From assembly GCA_014529385.2 (NCBI GenBank), contig CM043942.1:19047991-19111990 (forward strand): a stretch of DNA of 64,000 nucleotides. The letters are read 5' to 3'. This document shows positions 10,469 to 21,539 of the stretch, piece after piece. Origin of the DNA: Adiantum capillus-veneris (taxonomy: Eukaryota; Streptophyta; Polypodiopsida; Polypodiales; Pteridaceae). Each line of letters begins with the position of its first letter. The stretch's first letter is position 1. The notes under the pieces were generated by a model. It did not search any database and was not told the origin of the DNA. It saw only the letters and a list, made by a program, of their open reading frames with translations. Position numbers and translations under genes: made by a program.

Positions 10469-11145
10469 CGGGGGATTTACCATGGAAAACTCACCGCACC
10501 ACGTAAGTGCAGGGGAGGGGGGTTTATTTACAAGTTGCATAAGCGTATAAGTTAGGGACAGGCCCCAAATAATTTATCTCCCAAGCTTAAAAATAAGGGA
10601 GGGGGTATCATATTTATGGAGGGGGGGACCTGACCCAAGTTGATTACTTGCAACGATTGGTCACCGGTGTAAAATAGAACTCAGATGAGTTTTGAGTGTT
10701 TTTATCAGGCCACACATCAAATTTTGCATCAATCCAGTCATAGATAAGGCTCAGCTGATTTGGAGCAGTTCAAGGGTTGATTTACACCAGCTTTGCATGG
10801 GTCAGAATTGGACAAGTAGCCAAAGTGGAGACTGATTGGGCACATAGTTTGAAATTCAAACTAAGACACATTGAGGGTATGTTTAGTTATCAATAGAAGT
10901 GGTTCCTTAGTACGTTTCTAGTCACTATGCTACACACTCTTTGACTAGTTTTACTTAGTTAGATAATGTGAGACCTAAATTTTATATGTAAGATAGGGGT
11001 ATGATAGTTTTCTTCATTGATTGTCGTATAATCGTAGAAAGGGGGGTCATATTCCCTAAAATGAGTCGTATATAGGGGTTTTATCAAATTTGTCCGCTTG
11101 CAGGTGGCGTCCCGTTTTGTATATAGCTAGAGTGAATCCCCCGGG
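10469..11145. mobile_element. 677-bp TIR insertion in the PPR pseudogene (MULE-like MITE)
   Basis: The insert begins CGGGGGATTTAC and ends GTGAATCCCCCGGG, so its ends are inverted repeats with one mismatch over the first ten or so matching bases. It is bracketed by direct copies of GCATGCATCT (10459-10468 and 11146-11155). A related PPR copy at 11394 has the uninterrupted site with this word once, which serves as an empty-site control. A 9-11 bp target duplication is typical of Mutator-like elements. The insert has no long frame, so it would be non-autonomous. Confidence 0.65.
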
Positions 11146-11640
11146 GCATGCATCTTGAAGATTGTGGCTTTGAAGGCATGCAACGGCAAGGAATCTCTCT
11201 AGATGGGCTCACCTTTACCTTTCTTTTGAAAGCATGCGGCATCTCGGAGCAATAGGCAAAGACAACAATTGGAATGCACTGATTGCGGTATGTGCGCAAA
11301 TGAGAGCAGGCCAAAAATCTCTAGGCTGTTTTCAGCTGATGTGACATGAGGGCCTCTTTCCAGTTGCACCTCTCTTCAGATGGAATCACCTATGCATGCA
11401 TCTTGAAGACTGTGGCTTTGAAGGCATGCAATGACAGGGAATCTCTCTAGATGGACTCACCTTCACCTTTCTTTTGAAAGCATGCGACATCTCTGGAGCA
11501 GTAGGCAAAGACAACAATTGGAATGCACTGATTGCGGTATGTGCGCAAACGAGAGCAGGCCAGAAAGCTCTAGGCTGTTTTCAGCTAATGCGACGTGAGG
11601 GCCTCTTTCCAGTTGCACAAGAATTCAAAACTATGTTGTT
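11146..11640 (+). repeat. Two-copy 248-bp direct duplication within the PPR pseudogene
   Basis: The segment starting GCATGCATCTTGAAG at 11146 recurs at 11394 with a few substitutions, including the same GGCATGCAA, GACAACAATTGGAATGC and GAGGGCCTC landmarks. The duplication postdates the PPR coding stage but predates the insertion that hit only the first copy. Confidence 0.85.
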
Positions 11641-12220
11641 AGTCAGAGGATCTTGATAAAAGGTGTCGTGCTTAGCACTGTCTTTCTCAATATGTATGCA
11701 AAGAGAGGTCTTCTCTCCAGATGCAATCACCTACGCATGCATCTTGAACGCATGTGGCTCTATGCAAGATGCTCATATGGGCACAAAAATTCACAATTAA
11801 ATTGTTAGTTAGAGGCTGTTGAAAAAAGATGTCGTGCTTGGCACTATCTTGGTCAATATGTATGCCAAATGTGGAGCGCTTGATAAGCTTCCTGTCCAGC
11901 ACTGATTGTGGGATGTGCAAAAGAAAAGCAGCCCCAGAGGCTATCATGCTTGGCAGTGTCTTGGTCAAGATGTATGCCAAATGTGATGTGCTTGAGAAAT
12001 CACAAAAAGTGCTTGAGCAACTTACTGTCCTGAATGTTGTCTCTTGGAATGCATTGATTGTGGGATGTGCGCAAGAAGAGCAGTCTCTAGGCTGCTCTTT
12101 TCAACAGAAGCAAAGCATCGAAATGCATTGGTTGTTGCAGGTCCAGAAAGCTCTAGAATGTTTTCCACTTCCTACGCACAGTGTGGACTCTTGGAATCCA
12201 CTGATTGCAGTATTTTCCAC

Positions 12221-12940
12221 AGGAGAAAACTCTAGTCTGTTTACACCAATTGCATTCACGTACGCGTGCATCTTGAAGGCATATAGCTCTACGCAAGATG
12301 CTCTTATGGACACAAAAATTGAGACTGATATTGTTAGTCACGGGCTGTTGATCACCTATGCAATCACCTATGTGTGCATCTTGAAGGCATGTAGCTCTAC
12401 GCAAGATGCTCTTATGGACACAACAATTGAGACTGATATTGTTAGTCACATGGTTCTTGGCAATGCCTTGGGCGATATGTATGCCAGATGTGGTGCGCTT
12501 GAGAAAGCACAAAAAGTCCTTGAGGAGATTCTTGCTAGGAATGTCGCCTCTTTGAATGCACCGATTGTAGTATTTCCCACAGGAGAAAACTCTAGTTTGT
12601 TTACACCAATTGCAATCGCGTATGCGTGCATCTTGAAGGCATGTAGCTCTACGCAAGATGCTCTTATGGACACAAAAATTGAGACTGATATTGTTAGTCA
12701 CGGTCTGTTGATCACGTATGCAATCACCTATGCGTGCATCTTGAAGGCATGTAGCTCTACACAAGATGCTCTTATGGACACAACAATTGAGACTGATATT
12801 GTTAGTCACGTGGTGCTTGGCAATGCCTTTGGCGATATGTATGCCAGACGTGGTGCGCTTGACAAAGCACAAAAAGTCCTTGAAGAGCTTCTTGCCAGGA
12901 ATGCCGCCTCTTTGAATGCACTGATTGTGGGATGTGTGCA
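12221..12940 (+). repeat. In-frame 360-bp (120-codon) duplication, with 108-bp inner repeat
   Basis: AGGAGAAAAC at 12221 recurs at 12581, exactly 360 bases later, and the following sequence matches closely to about 12940. Within each copy the KAC(or Y)SSTQDALMDT unit is repeated 108 bases (36 codons) apart, about one PPR. All copies keep one frame inside the 11829-12950 open piece. Confidence 0.85.
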
Positions 12941-14110
12941 ACAAGATTAGGGCCAGAAATCTCTAGGATACTTCAGTGGACGCAAAGCATTGGAATGCAC
13001 TTGTCCCATAATACACACAACATGAAGCAGATGCAAACGGAAGGCATTTCTACAAATGCATTCACCTATGCTTGCACCTTGAAGGCTATTGACCTTATGC
13101 AAGCTGTTGACATGGGTGAGATAATTAACGAGAAGATACTTGGTCTGACGTTGTTGGTAAGGGATGTCATGCTTGGTAGTGCTTGGTTGATATGTATGCC
13201 AAATGTGGTACTGTCACGAAATGTCACCTCTTGGAAATCACTAATTGCGAGATGTGTGCAATAGGAGCAGGGCCAAAAAGCTCTAGGCTGTTTTCAATGG
13301 ATGCAAAGCATTGGAATGTTGTGGTCGTAGGATACACACAACATGAGAAGTGCCAGAAACCTCTAGGCTATTTCTATCTTCCTATGTAGAGTGTGGACTC
13401 TTGGAATGTATTGATTGTGGGATTTGCCCCATTGGAGAAAGCTCTAGTTTGTTTTCACCACATGCAATCACCTACGTATTCATCTTGAAGGCATGTGGCT
13501 CTACGCAAGATGCTGATATGGGCAAAAAATCACAATTATGTTGTTAGTTAGAGTCTCTTAAAAAAAGATGTCATCTTTGGCATTGTCTTGGTCGATATGA
13601 ATGCTAAATGTTGCCTCTTGAAATGCACTGATTGCGGGACGTGCGCAACAAGAGCATGGCCAAAAAGCTCGAGATTGTTTTTAGCGGATGCAAAGCAAGT
13701 GTATCTCCATAAATTCAATCACCTATACTTTCGTCTTGAAGGCCATGCTTACATTTTGGGCAAGTGCTGTGGGAGCTTCTTGTACGGAGTATGGACTCTT
13801 GGAATGCGCTGATTGAAAGATTTTCCCCACAGTGTAATGGCCAGAAAGCTCTTGTCTATTTTCAACAGATGTCCTATCTTGGAATGCACTGATTGCAAAA
13901 GGTGTGCAACAAGAGCAATGCTAGAGGGTGTTGAAAAAAGTTGTCGTGCTTGGCATTGTCTTGGTCGATATGTATGTGAAGCAAGGGCTCAAGGGCCTCT
14001 CTGCAAATGGAATCACCTAAGCATGCATCTTGAAAGATGTGTCTCTATGCAAGATGCTGATATGGACACAAGAATTCACAACTATATTGGTAGTCAAAGG
14101 CTCTTGCATT

Positions 14111-14477
14111 AGGAAAAATATGGACTCTCCTTGGGCCTTTTTGATTAGTGAAGGCTTAAGGGAGAACCAATGAGAAAGCTCTTGGGATATCACCTAGAGG
14201 GGGAGGAATGGTAGGGGTGCAGCCTAATTGTCTCCCTCTTCAATGCTTGGTTCTTAGAGAAAGGTGGGAGGTAGGTTAGGGGGGGGGGGAGGGGGTTTAA
14301 ATAGGAGGAGAGAGGTGTCATAAAAGAGGGAGGGACCCCCAAAAAAAAAAACGTGCATGCTTAAAAACCCTAAAAATTGATTTTTTTAAAAAAGTTCCAA
14401 AGTTGACCCATTTGCCTCCAAAACTGCCCCAAAACATAAACTAACTTTAAAAAGTCAAATTTTCCCCCCAAAATCCA

Positions 14478-14530
<53 letters not shown>

Positions 14531-14850
14531 TTACTTTTCTCTCCCACACTCTCCCTCTTCTCCCTCCTTCCATTCTCTCTCTACAGTCAAGGCAACCATA
14601 GCCAAAAGCTTTCCACCACTCTCTTCCTCTCTCTCCATAGCGCCCCCTTCTCTCACACCTCCATCAACCCTCTGCAGTCCCATAGCTCCACTATTCTCTC
14701 TACCTCTCTACCTCTCACTCCTCCCCTCTTTCTCTATCTCCACTGTCAAAGCCACCATAGGCAGCTCACCTCACCCTCCCCTCAGCTCCTCATTCTCTCT
14801 CCACATTACTCAACTCTTTCAAATCCCTTCCTAAGCCCAACTTCCCAAGC
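14111..14850 (+). promoter_or_regulatory. Possible promoter and CT-rich leader of the downstream gene
   Basis: A TATA-like TTTAAATAG lies at 14296-14304 just after a G-rich run (14280-14295). The remaining 500 bases up to the ATG at 14851 are strongly CT-rich, including a 45-base CT tract (14481-14525), as in some plant 5' leaders. Assignment is by position and composition only. Confidence 0.3.
14481..14525. repeat. (CT)n microsatellite
   Basis: About 22 CT dinucleotides in the presumed leader of the next gene. Confidence 0.9.
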
Positions 14851-16261
14851 ATGTCCACGCATAGATGGCCCAAACCAGAGACAGAGGAGATTGTGTTGCA
14901 CAACACAAAAGACTCAGAGGGGGTATGGATCCCACAAGTATTCAAGAAGGGTGCATGGGTCTACATGCAACCGTCACGGGCTGGACCTCATCACGTACGG
15001 TGTCGAAGCGTATTGGAACGTCATTGGAAGGGACGGCTATTGGCATTCAAAGAAACCAAGTCTGGAATGGTGTCCATCGTGCAACACGTCTACAGTGCAG
15101 CTGAGATCCACCTCAAGAGAGCTTCAACTCAATTTACACCTCATTGTAAGTTTTCATGGTTTAGCTATCCCATGCATATGTCATGTTTACGTTTATGTGA
15201 TCATTATGTTTAACTAAGGGCATTTGTAAAGATGTTTTTCCATCTAGCTTAGTTGAGGAGCAGCCGCTTGAGTGCCTCTCAGGCACGTTCATGGTTGTGC
15301 ATGATCACATTGGGGAGCTTATGTTTCCTAATGTCTCATCGAAAAAACTTACCGAGCAGCGATTATTCATGTACTCCCACAAGTACGTGGTGCCGAAGTC
15401 AAGCCAAAGCTATGGTAGGTTAGAAGCCTTGGAGACACCCTCATTGCAGAGTGCAGAATGGCCAACTCCAGACCATTGGGCTTTGCTTTCTTTCAAGCGC
15501 AAGGTGCTGCAAGATTTCCAAGGGTCCCTAAAGTTTGGTAAGGCAACCAGATCGGTGGGTCTCAGTTGGCATTGTCCCATTCATTTGTTTGTGCATGCAT
15601 TCCGCTCTCTGCCGATTGTAGAAACACCAACAATGTTTGTTTGCAAAGAAGTTGACATAGATGCAATGGACACCATTCTAGGTGTCAATTAGGGGCTATG
15701 TTGACGGTTTGCATGATGGTGACCGTTATAAGTGCAATGTGTCCCCCACACAGCTTTGCCTTCGGTATTTGAAAGAAAGGTGCACCTTGTATGCACGGTT
15801 TAGCTACGAGAGGTGGATGCACAAACGTGGCACATGGATACCCTTGCAGCTGACAGCCGAAGAGGTTCAATCCTTTGAAATTCATGTCCACATGCCCAAT
15901 AACGAGGTGGAGGTGGCTGCAGTGAATCCGCATTGGACTCTTGCCAATCTTCGGGAACACTTTGTCATAATGGGATTCGAGGATGTCGGTAATGCAAGTT
16001 TCAAACTGGAACAATGCAAGGTCTGCTTTGTGCTTGCTTAGCTACCTTTTCTTATTTTTTGTGGGTTTTTGTGTTTTGATTGCCCATTTTTTGGTTGTAT
16101 AGATTGGAAGGCGGATGGAGGCCACTATGCTTGTTTACAAAGATTGGGCTACAGATTGGCTTGTAACTTTAATCGTTTATATATTGGATATTTTATTAAA
16201 GATTTTGAAAATTTTTAAGGTGTTGTACTTAATTTTGTACTTGAGTTTTAAGGTGGTGTAA
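14851..16261 (+). CDS. Unrecognised multi-exon gene (3-4 exons proposed)
   Basis: Open segments on the plus strand can be joined by plant-like introns. Exon 1: ATG 14851 to 15145 (donor T|GTAAGT); exon 2 from 15253 (acceptor GCTTAG|T), which keeps frame. The next join is unsettled: the open frame changes between about 15555 and 15693. An intron 15555-15681 (donor GTGGGT, acceptor TTCTAG) restores frame, while the stronger-looking GTAAGG at 15538 does not. The third segment runs to 16020 (CAAG|GTCTGC); an intron to 16102 (GTATAG) continues in phase to a stop at 16261, or the frame simply ends at 16041. The encoded protein is not a family I know. The segment near 15870-16020 (FEIHVHMPNNEVEVAAV...) has the strand-helix-strand rhythm of a ubiquitin-like fold, but that is only an impression. 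A different frame of exon 1 (from 14891) is also open, so the model is provisional. Confidence 0.45.
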
Positions 16262-16311
16262 ATTTATTTTTTAAATGCATATTTTTTATATTTTTCAAGA
16301 TGGAATATGTT

Positions 16312-16319
16312 TATATAAG
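16312..16319 (+). promoter_or_regulatory. TATA box of the 16400 gene
   Basis: TATATAAG lies about 80 bases before the ATG, with a short leader between, a normal plant core promoter spacing. The AT-rich upstream sequence separates it from the end of the previous gene. Confidence 0.55.
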
Positions 16320-16399
16320 GGGGACCACCTCCTCATTTCACCATTTTCATCCCAACATTGTAGAGAGACCTAGCATACCCAATCACGCAAAGAGAAGAA

Positions 16400-17125
16400 A
16401 TGGCTGCTACTAGTGCTTTAGATGCATTCCTTACTGAGGTTGGGCATGCAAATCGCCCTGAGCTTCAAGCATTTTTCACAACCCAACCCGATTTGGAAAC
16501 CACCTTGACCCTCCACTCTCAATCTCTTGAGCACATTACTTCATACCTTTCCACGTGCATGGGGAGATTCATTGTTGAGTTACCAAACCGGCCAAGGCAA
16601 TGGGTCCCTGAAGGCCTTCTCCACCACATCTACCAAGGGGACAGGCCATTTCATCACCGGCTTGCACGCTTTGCCACCATAGCACAACCCGTCGGACAAT
16701 ATGTGCGGCTTGAAGCTGATGATGTGCGAGCAATGCGTAAGGGAAGGATCGGAAACACTTTTTTCTCTGTTCAGGCCATAATGATCTGCATCCTTCACGA
16801 GTGCCTAGCAGGCCCTGACGTAGTGCTACCACACTTGCAGATCGGCGGGGTACTGGCTAATGTGAAGGACCCCAAGCCCGCGGCCATTGACTCATCCGCA
16901 GAGGAGAGGACGCTTGCCTTGACCTACCCTGTAGGGATTCAAGGCCTCTTGGAGGCCTCTCCATCTGTCGGTTCATCCTCGGGACCGCCAGAAGGAGCCA
17001 CCACTCGGGATGCCATCCTTGAGGTAGAGATTACCCGCTTCTCCTCCATTGTGGTGGGTGGGGAGGAGTTTGTGTTTATGCACGATCTGGAGAAATCCTT
17101 TGAGCTTCGCATGGATGAGTGTTAA
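16400..17125 (+). CDS. Hypothetical protein, 241 aa, intact single-exon gene
   Basis: The frame is complete from ATG (context GAAGAAATGGCT, close to the favoured plant start context) to TAA at 17123-17125. The protein starts MAATSALDAFLTEVGHANRPE and contains LEHITSYLSTCMGRFIVELP, WVPEGLLHHIYQGDRPFHHRLARF and VQAIMICILHECLAGPDVVLPHLQIGG. It looks soluble: I see no signal peptide, membrane segment, zinc finger or low-complexity run apart from a Ser/Pro/Gly patch near residues 190-205. I do not recognise a family or active site. It follows the previous gene on the same strand and ends next to a decayed copia element. Its intact state among broken repeats, TATA box and start context argue for a real host gene; it could instead be a young or lineage-specific gene. 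Confidence 0.65.
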   Translation: MAATSALDAFLTEVGHANRPELQAFFTTQPDLETTLTLHSQSLEHITSYLSTCMGRFIVELPNRPRQWVPEGLLHHIYQGDRPFHHRLARFATIAQPVGQYVRLEADDVRAMRKGRIGNTFFSVQAIMICILHECLAGPDVVLPHLQIGGVLANVKDPKPAAIDSSAEERTLALTYPVGIQGLLEASPSVGSSSGPPEGATTRDAILEVEITRFSSIVVGGEEFVFMHDLEKSFELRMDEC

Positions 17126-17149
17126 GAAGAATGTGTCAATAAATGGTAC

Positions 17150-19235
17150 TATTGTAGGACCTAGTAGTATGTACAATAGATATAGAGAGGAAACTTGTCT
17201 CAATCTATGCCTTCTGGCTCTCTTGAGGTCAATGCATGTTGTCGTATAGACTCTAGCAATGTGCATAAGCATATATCCTTGATAACTAGAATCAACAGGC
17301 ATACCTTGAAGGTATTCTATAATGACATGCACTACTACATGATGCATCATGCTAGTGTCCGTCACATCACTCGTTTGACATCCCCAACTACAAATGCTTT
17401 CATTATAGCTGCTACGTCGAGTCTACATGAGAGTCCCAAAGGTTGATGATAAATGTGTAATCTCTTCCAACATATCCATGCCTATTGCATCAATGCCATG
17501 TCCAATGACCTTTGTCAATCTATTAGTAGTAGGTATATCAACCCTCATTGCATCATCACAAAAGCTAGACACGCATGGATACATCAATCCCAACTCTAGG
17601 GTAGTCACACGCTTATCATCCATAGGGGCTGTATCCACCTATCCTTGCATCACCATATCAGCCTCTAGCATGAAAATGTTGAGAGCATGTCAAAGAACTC
17701 CATATCCGTCATCTCTGTAGTAGGAGGCATCTCTTTCCTAAGAGGATCAATCTGTTGTGTCTTGCTAGAGCATGGTGGCTCTAAATCTGCATCTATAGAA
17801 TGTAGTGCAAAGCACTCTAGAGCTCGTCCATGAAAAATATCTTTCAAGTCTCTCGCTGACATGATTGTAATGTAATTGAGATTATGTTGTTTTGCACCTC
17901 AGATACATGCATAGGATTGACCAGTCCAGTACTGGCTTCTCTAGCAATGGCTAGCAAACCGCAATGCATCTGGAAGAATTGCTCTCTTGGGAGTACTTGA
18001 CATCCATTGTCTCTCAATTGTCTCACCAAGATCAAAATTTGTGCAATCTCAGGAACATAACACACATGTCATAGCATATAAGATGCACCACTAGGTAATG
18101 ACAAGCGTATATCTCTTGCACCCTCTATGTCATATGCCGATCCATTAGCTAGATGCACATGACCAAGGCTCCCACTAGCAAAAGTATTAAACCACTCACA
18201 ACATGACGCGACATGGAATGCAACATACTCATCTAGTAGCCATCGCGAGCAAGTGGTATCTCAAAAAGAAAACCAAGAGGAGCATTAGAGGTAAACATGA
18301 CATCACCGTCTCTAGCATACAAATCCACCCCTCTAGTTCGTGTCAAAATTGTCTTTGCATCACATATACATCCGTGTCACTGTCTCATGCATCTAAAGAA
18401 AAAAATTCTAATCTACCCTGTGAGACTACAATGCTAACATCTCAAGTATTGACACAAATGAGACCATTGTCTTACATGAGTCATCATCATGGACTGAAAA
18501 TTGTCACACATATCAATTGTAATAAGTGAAGCTATGACTCTACAACATGTACAAGAGCAATGTGCATAACCAATTATGCCAAATAGAAGTGCGCTAAAAT
18601 TGGGACAAAAGGATCTTCTTGCAGGGTTAAAACACTCTCAAAAGAGCTCACCAGCACTAGCAGTTCTCAAGTGCATCAACGTATAAAATCCCCCATAGTA
18701 GTGTAATCACAATGTGCTCTGTAATCGTCACACTAATGCAAGTCTCAACTGCCAAAAGTACCTGGAACTTGTAGAGCAAGCGGGAGAAAAAATGAACCAC
18801 TGTCAAAGGTAAAATCAAATTACTTGTACCTTGTAGCCACTACGAGCCCAACACTCTATTACGGGAGAAAATCACACCACCTATAAAGTGCACGCAACAC
18901 TACCTAGATCAATGTAATGTCAATCGAGGACACAGATGACACGATAGGTGCGTGGAGGCAATCTCTATAGCTTGTCAAGCTGAGAGAATCCCACACACAC
19001 ACTCTAGAAGGCTAACTAAGCCACAATCAAGAATCTCATTGCTCTCAAGTACACCACCCAACCCACATACACACAAATGGAAGGAAACTCACCAAACCAT
19101 ACCAGAATCGTACAAAACTTGAGGCATACCATCCCATCACTAGGATACACCTGTCCCAAAGACTCTTCACTCAAAATCCTCACTCCAACCCATTTGCAAA
19201 AAAATGCGTATGAAGATAGAGAAATTTTTTGAAAG
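17150..19235 (-). pseudogene. Decayed Ty1/copia internal region
   Basis: On the minus strand around 18200-17850, frames read LGHVHLANGSAYDIEGARDI, then (after a stop) CYVPEIAQILILVRQLRDNGCQV, matching the copia Pol segment after the protease active site (variable-LADGS...-YVPxLxxNLISVSxLxxxG). Further minus-strand open pieces continue to about 17150 but I cannot place them. Upstream (18300-19235), where gag should be, frames are short and broken and I could not find a zinc knuckle. A primer-binding-site-like word precedes it at 19236, consistent with a 5' internal region. It is non-functional. Confidence 0.6.
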
Positions 19236-19248
19236 TGTCTGATACTAA
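19236..19248 (-). other. Degenerate primer binding site
   Basis: The minus strand reads TTAGTATCAGACA, a mutated form of TGGTATCAGAGC. It lies between the copia remnant and the LTR below, as expected. Confidence 0.5.
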
Positions 19249-19249
19249 A

Positions 19250-20954
19250 ATCTTTGAGTACCTATGCGTAGCTTATGTCACCACAATTCTAATGACTACT
19301 TGCACGTAGAAAACATACATCGATTAATACACTTACAACCACAAATAGCTCGTAGATGCGTTAGCCTGTGGGCTTCGTTTTGCGTGGAATGCTTGGCGTT
19401 GTTGAGTAGCTCTCTTAAAGCCTGTTGCAATGGTGCAGTGGAATCTCCAATGCGATGAGCAAGCAGGAAGTAGCATTGTGAGCGGGATGAAAACACACAC
19501 AGCGCCTCTATAACGACCCGACACACACTCTTGGGAAGATACACACACACACTATGGGGCACCACTCAGCTTAGACAACACACCTGGCCGAGACAGGGAA
19601 CACACCTCTGGAGTGAGAGGAGAGAGACTATCCACTTGCCCACTCCACACAGATACACACACACACACACACCCAAAAAACTCAGCTCAAAAGAGGAGAA
19701 TTTCTGATGTTTAGATACAATTGAGCTTGGGCCAACACCAATGGGGCAAATAGCTCACACAGTATGGGTAAAATAAGCCAGATACCATCACAAACTAGAG
19801 CAGAAACTTCACTCATAGGAGAAACTTACACAGAAAAACAGCAAGAAAAGAGTGAGGAATTTGGAAAAATGGACAGCGCCATCGCGTCCTGAACGGCCCA
19901 AAACCCCACTTTACAATGTCGAAGTGCTCAAATCCGACCTCGGATGAGCAGTTTACGGCCAAAACAGGCTTCAAAATGAGCAAAAACACACCTGCGGCTG
20001 TTCCTCCTCTCTTCTCCACGTTTTTTCTGGTCTTCTCTCAGTTTTTTCAGTTCCCACACTTAGCTTTATTAGTTGGGCACCCTTGGCCTTTTAGTTGACC
20101 TCAAACGGACCCCGAACAGGCCAAAAAATGACCTCGCAGTGCATAGTTGTCACCCTGCTGCATCCATGCGCACACCTGGCACTCATTTCTTTTCAATAAT
20201 GCGTCTCGCAACCACGTGAAGTGGCCCCAAAAAGTGATCCTAATGATGACCTTTCTGCATAATTATCACAAGGAAACACCCACACTGTGTCCGTACTTCT
20301 CCACGTGCAAATATTGACCCCGTTCAGCCTCCTGACGCCACTAGATGCCATCTGACGCACCTGCTTACCTCATGTCGTCGGCCCGCGGATAGCTTCTTCG
20401 AGAAGTTTGACGCGCTAAAAACTCCTCTTTATTATATAAAAAACACAGTGGTACTGGTAATAGTGAAAATCGATGCACTATATACACCCTGTCCTACCTG
20501 TACACATGTGGGCCCCACGTAACCACCTGGCTCTGAAAAATGGGCAATTCTTTATTTGATGCACCATGCATGGGTATGTACATATGCAAAATCCCTTGCT
20601 CCAAAAAACTCCTGACAGCGTCAAGATGAAGCTCACACTCTCTCTTTTTCTCTCTCACACAGAGTCAACTACAGCTACAAACCTTGATTATGATAAATGT
20701 ATTCTATCAAAATGACCTAGGTACCTTATATACTAAGGCTACCATAGGTTAAACCAAAAATAGAGTTCAAAGGGTCAAATGGATTTGTATTTACAATCTA
20801 GAAGTGCCATGGCACCCTAACTCCTGCAACTAGAATAGCTACTCATTACAAATGATGTTTTTTAACCATAATCCCCATCATTTCATAACTCTAAAAAGAT
20901 AATACTTTGGTACAAAAACTGAGTTATTCTGTACTGTTGACCCATGGGTCAACA
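19250..20954 (-). repeat. Copia LTR with palindromic outer end
   Basis: On the minus strand the LTR starts with a perfect 20-bp palindrome (half TGTTGACCCA, 20954-20935), contains a TATA box (GTATATAAGG, about 20720) and ends near the degenerate primer binding site. Immediately before it on the minus strand is GGGGGGAG (20962-20955), a polypurine tract. So this LTR has internal sequence on both sides, meaning it is the shared LTR of two joined copies. The 19250 end is approximate. Confidence 0.55.
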
Positions 20955-21310
20955 CTCCCCCCGTTCGAGTTCATGTCGTCCCTGACTCATGACTTGATTG
21001 TCAATGTCGGTACGGTCTTTGTTGTCTTTTTTTCTTTTGTTTGATCCACTGCTTGTACATTGCCTTTTGGATGCCTCTATTCATTCCTTACTATAATTTC
21101 TTTTGATGTGCAGTGCTTGTCAGCCTTACTATAACTTTGGAATGACTTAATGCTTTGAGTCTTCAATTGTCTACCTATGCCCGCTCTTCTTCATTAGGGG
21201 CTTCTTTGTTCTTGCATCAAGGTGATCAAAGTTGAATTTGTCACTGTTAGCTTTTGTGTGGTGTGTGAATCATTGTACTACTTCTACTTGATACATGACT
21301 TAATTAAATC
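20955..21310 (-). other. 3' internal end of a second copia copy
   Basis: The minus strand ends in a purine-rich tract directly before the LTR, and just before it reads RDDMNSNGGSVDPWVN, like the terminal residues of copia polyproteins that run into the LTR. Sequence further upstream is too decayed to assign. Confidence 0.4.
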
Positions 21311-21539
21311 CCAACAAACCCTAGTTAATTACCCAAGTTAGTAGCTTTCTTCAAAAGGCCTTTTCCATCATCATTTGTGATAGACGACCATCTATGAGCT
21401 ATCATTATCCATTCATCTCCAAAACTCATATACGTGATGTATAGGGTATGTCGATGGATATTCGGTTTCAAATTTGAAAAATTGCATCTTTGGCTAGGGG
21501 ATAGACTTCTAACATAACCATTATACATAATTAACTTGA

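Larger units (their letters stand above)
10330..14110 (+). pseudogene. Decayed PPR (pentatricopeptide repeat) gene
   Basis: All three plus-strand frames in turn show PPR wording: MYAKCGAL, YACILKAC, NVVSWNALI, KAQKVLEELLARNAASLNALIVG and similar. PPR proteins are helical repeat proteins, normally 35-residue units, that bind organellar RNA one base per repeat; plant members work in chloroplasts or mitochondria. Here the frame changes many times, there is no start with a targeting peptide, and stops punctuate every repeat, so it is not functional. The longest open piece is 11829-12950 (373 codons), made of duplicated blocks. One repeat is split by the insertion at 10469-11145. The phrase pattern is like that of fern and other seed-free plant PPR genes, which is my main clue to the organism. 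No C-terminal DYW or E domain was recognised. Confidence 0.8.

Noticed and set aside
12153-12944. A 263-codon minus-strand frame in the PPR region
   Set aside because: It is the reverse shadow of the duplicated plus-strand PPR sequence; its repeats follow from the DNA duplication.
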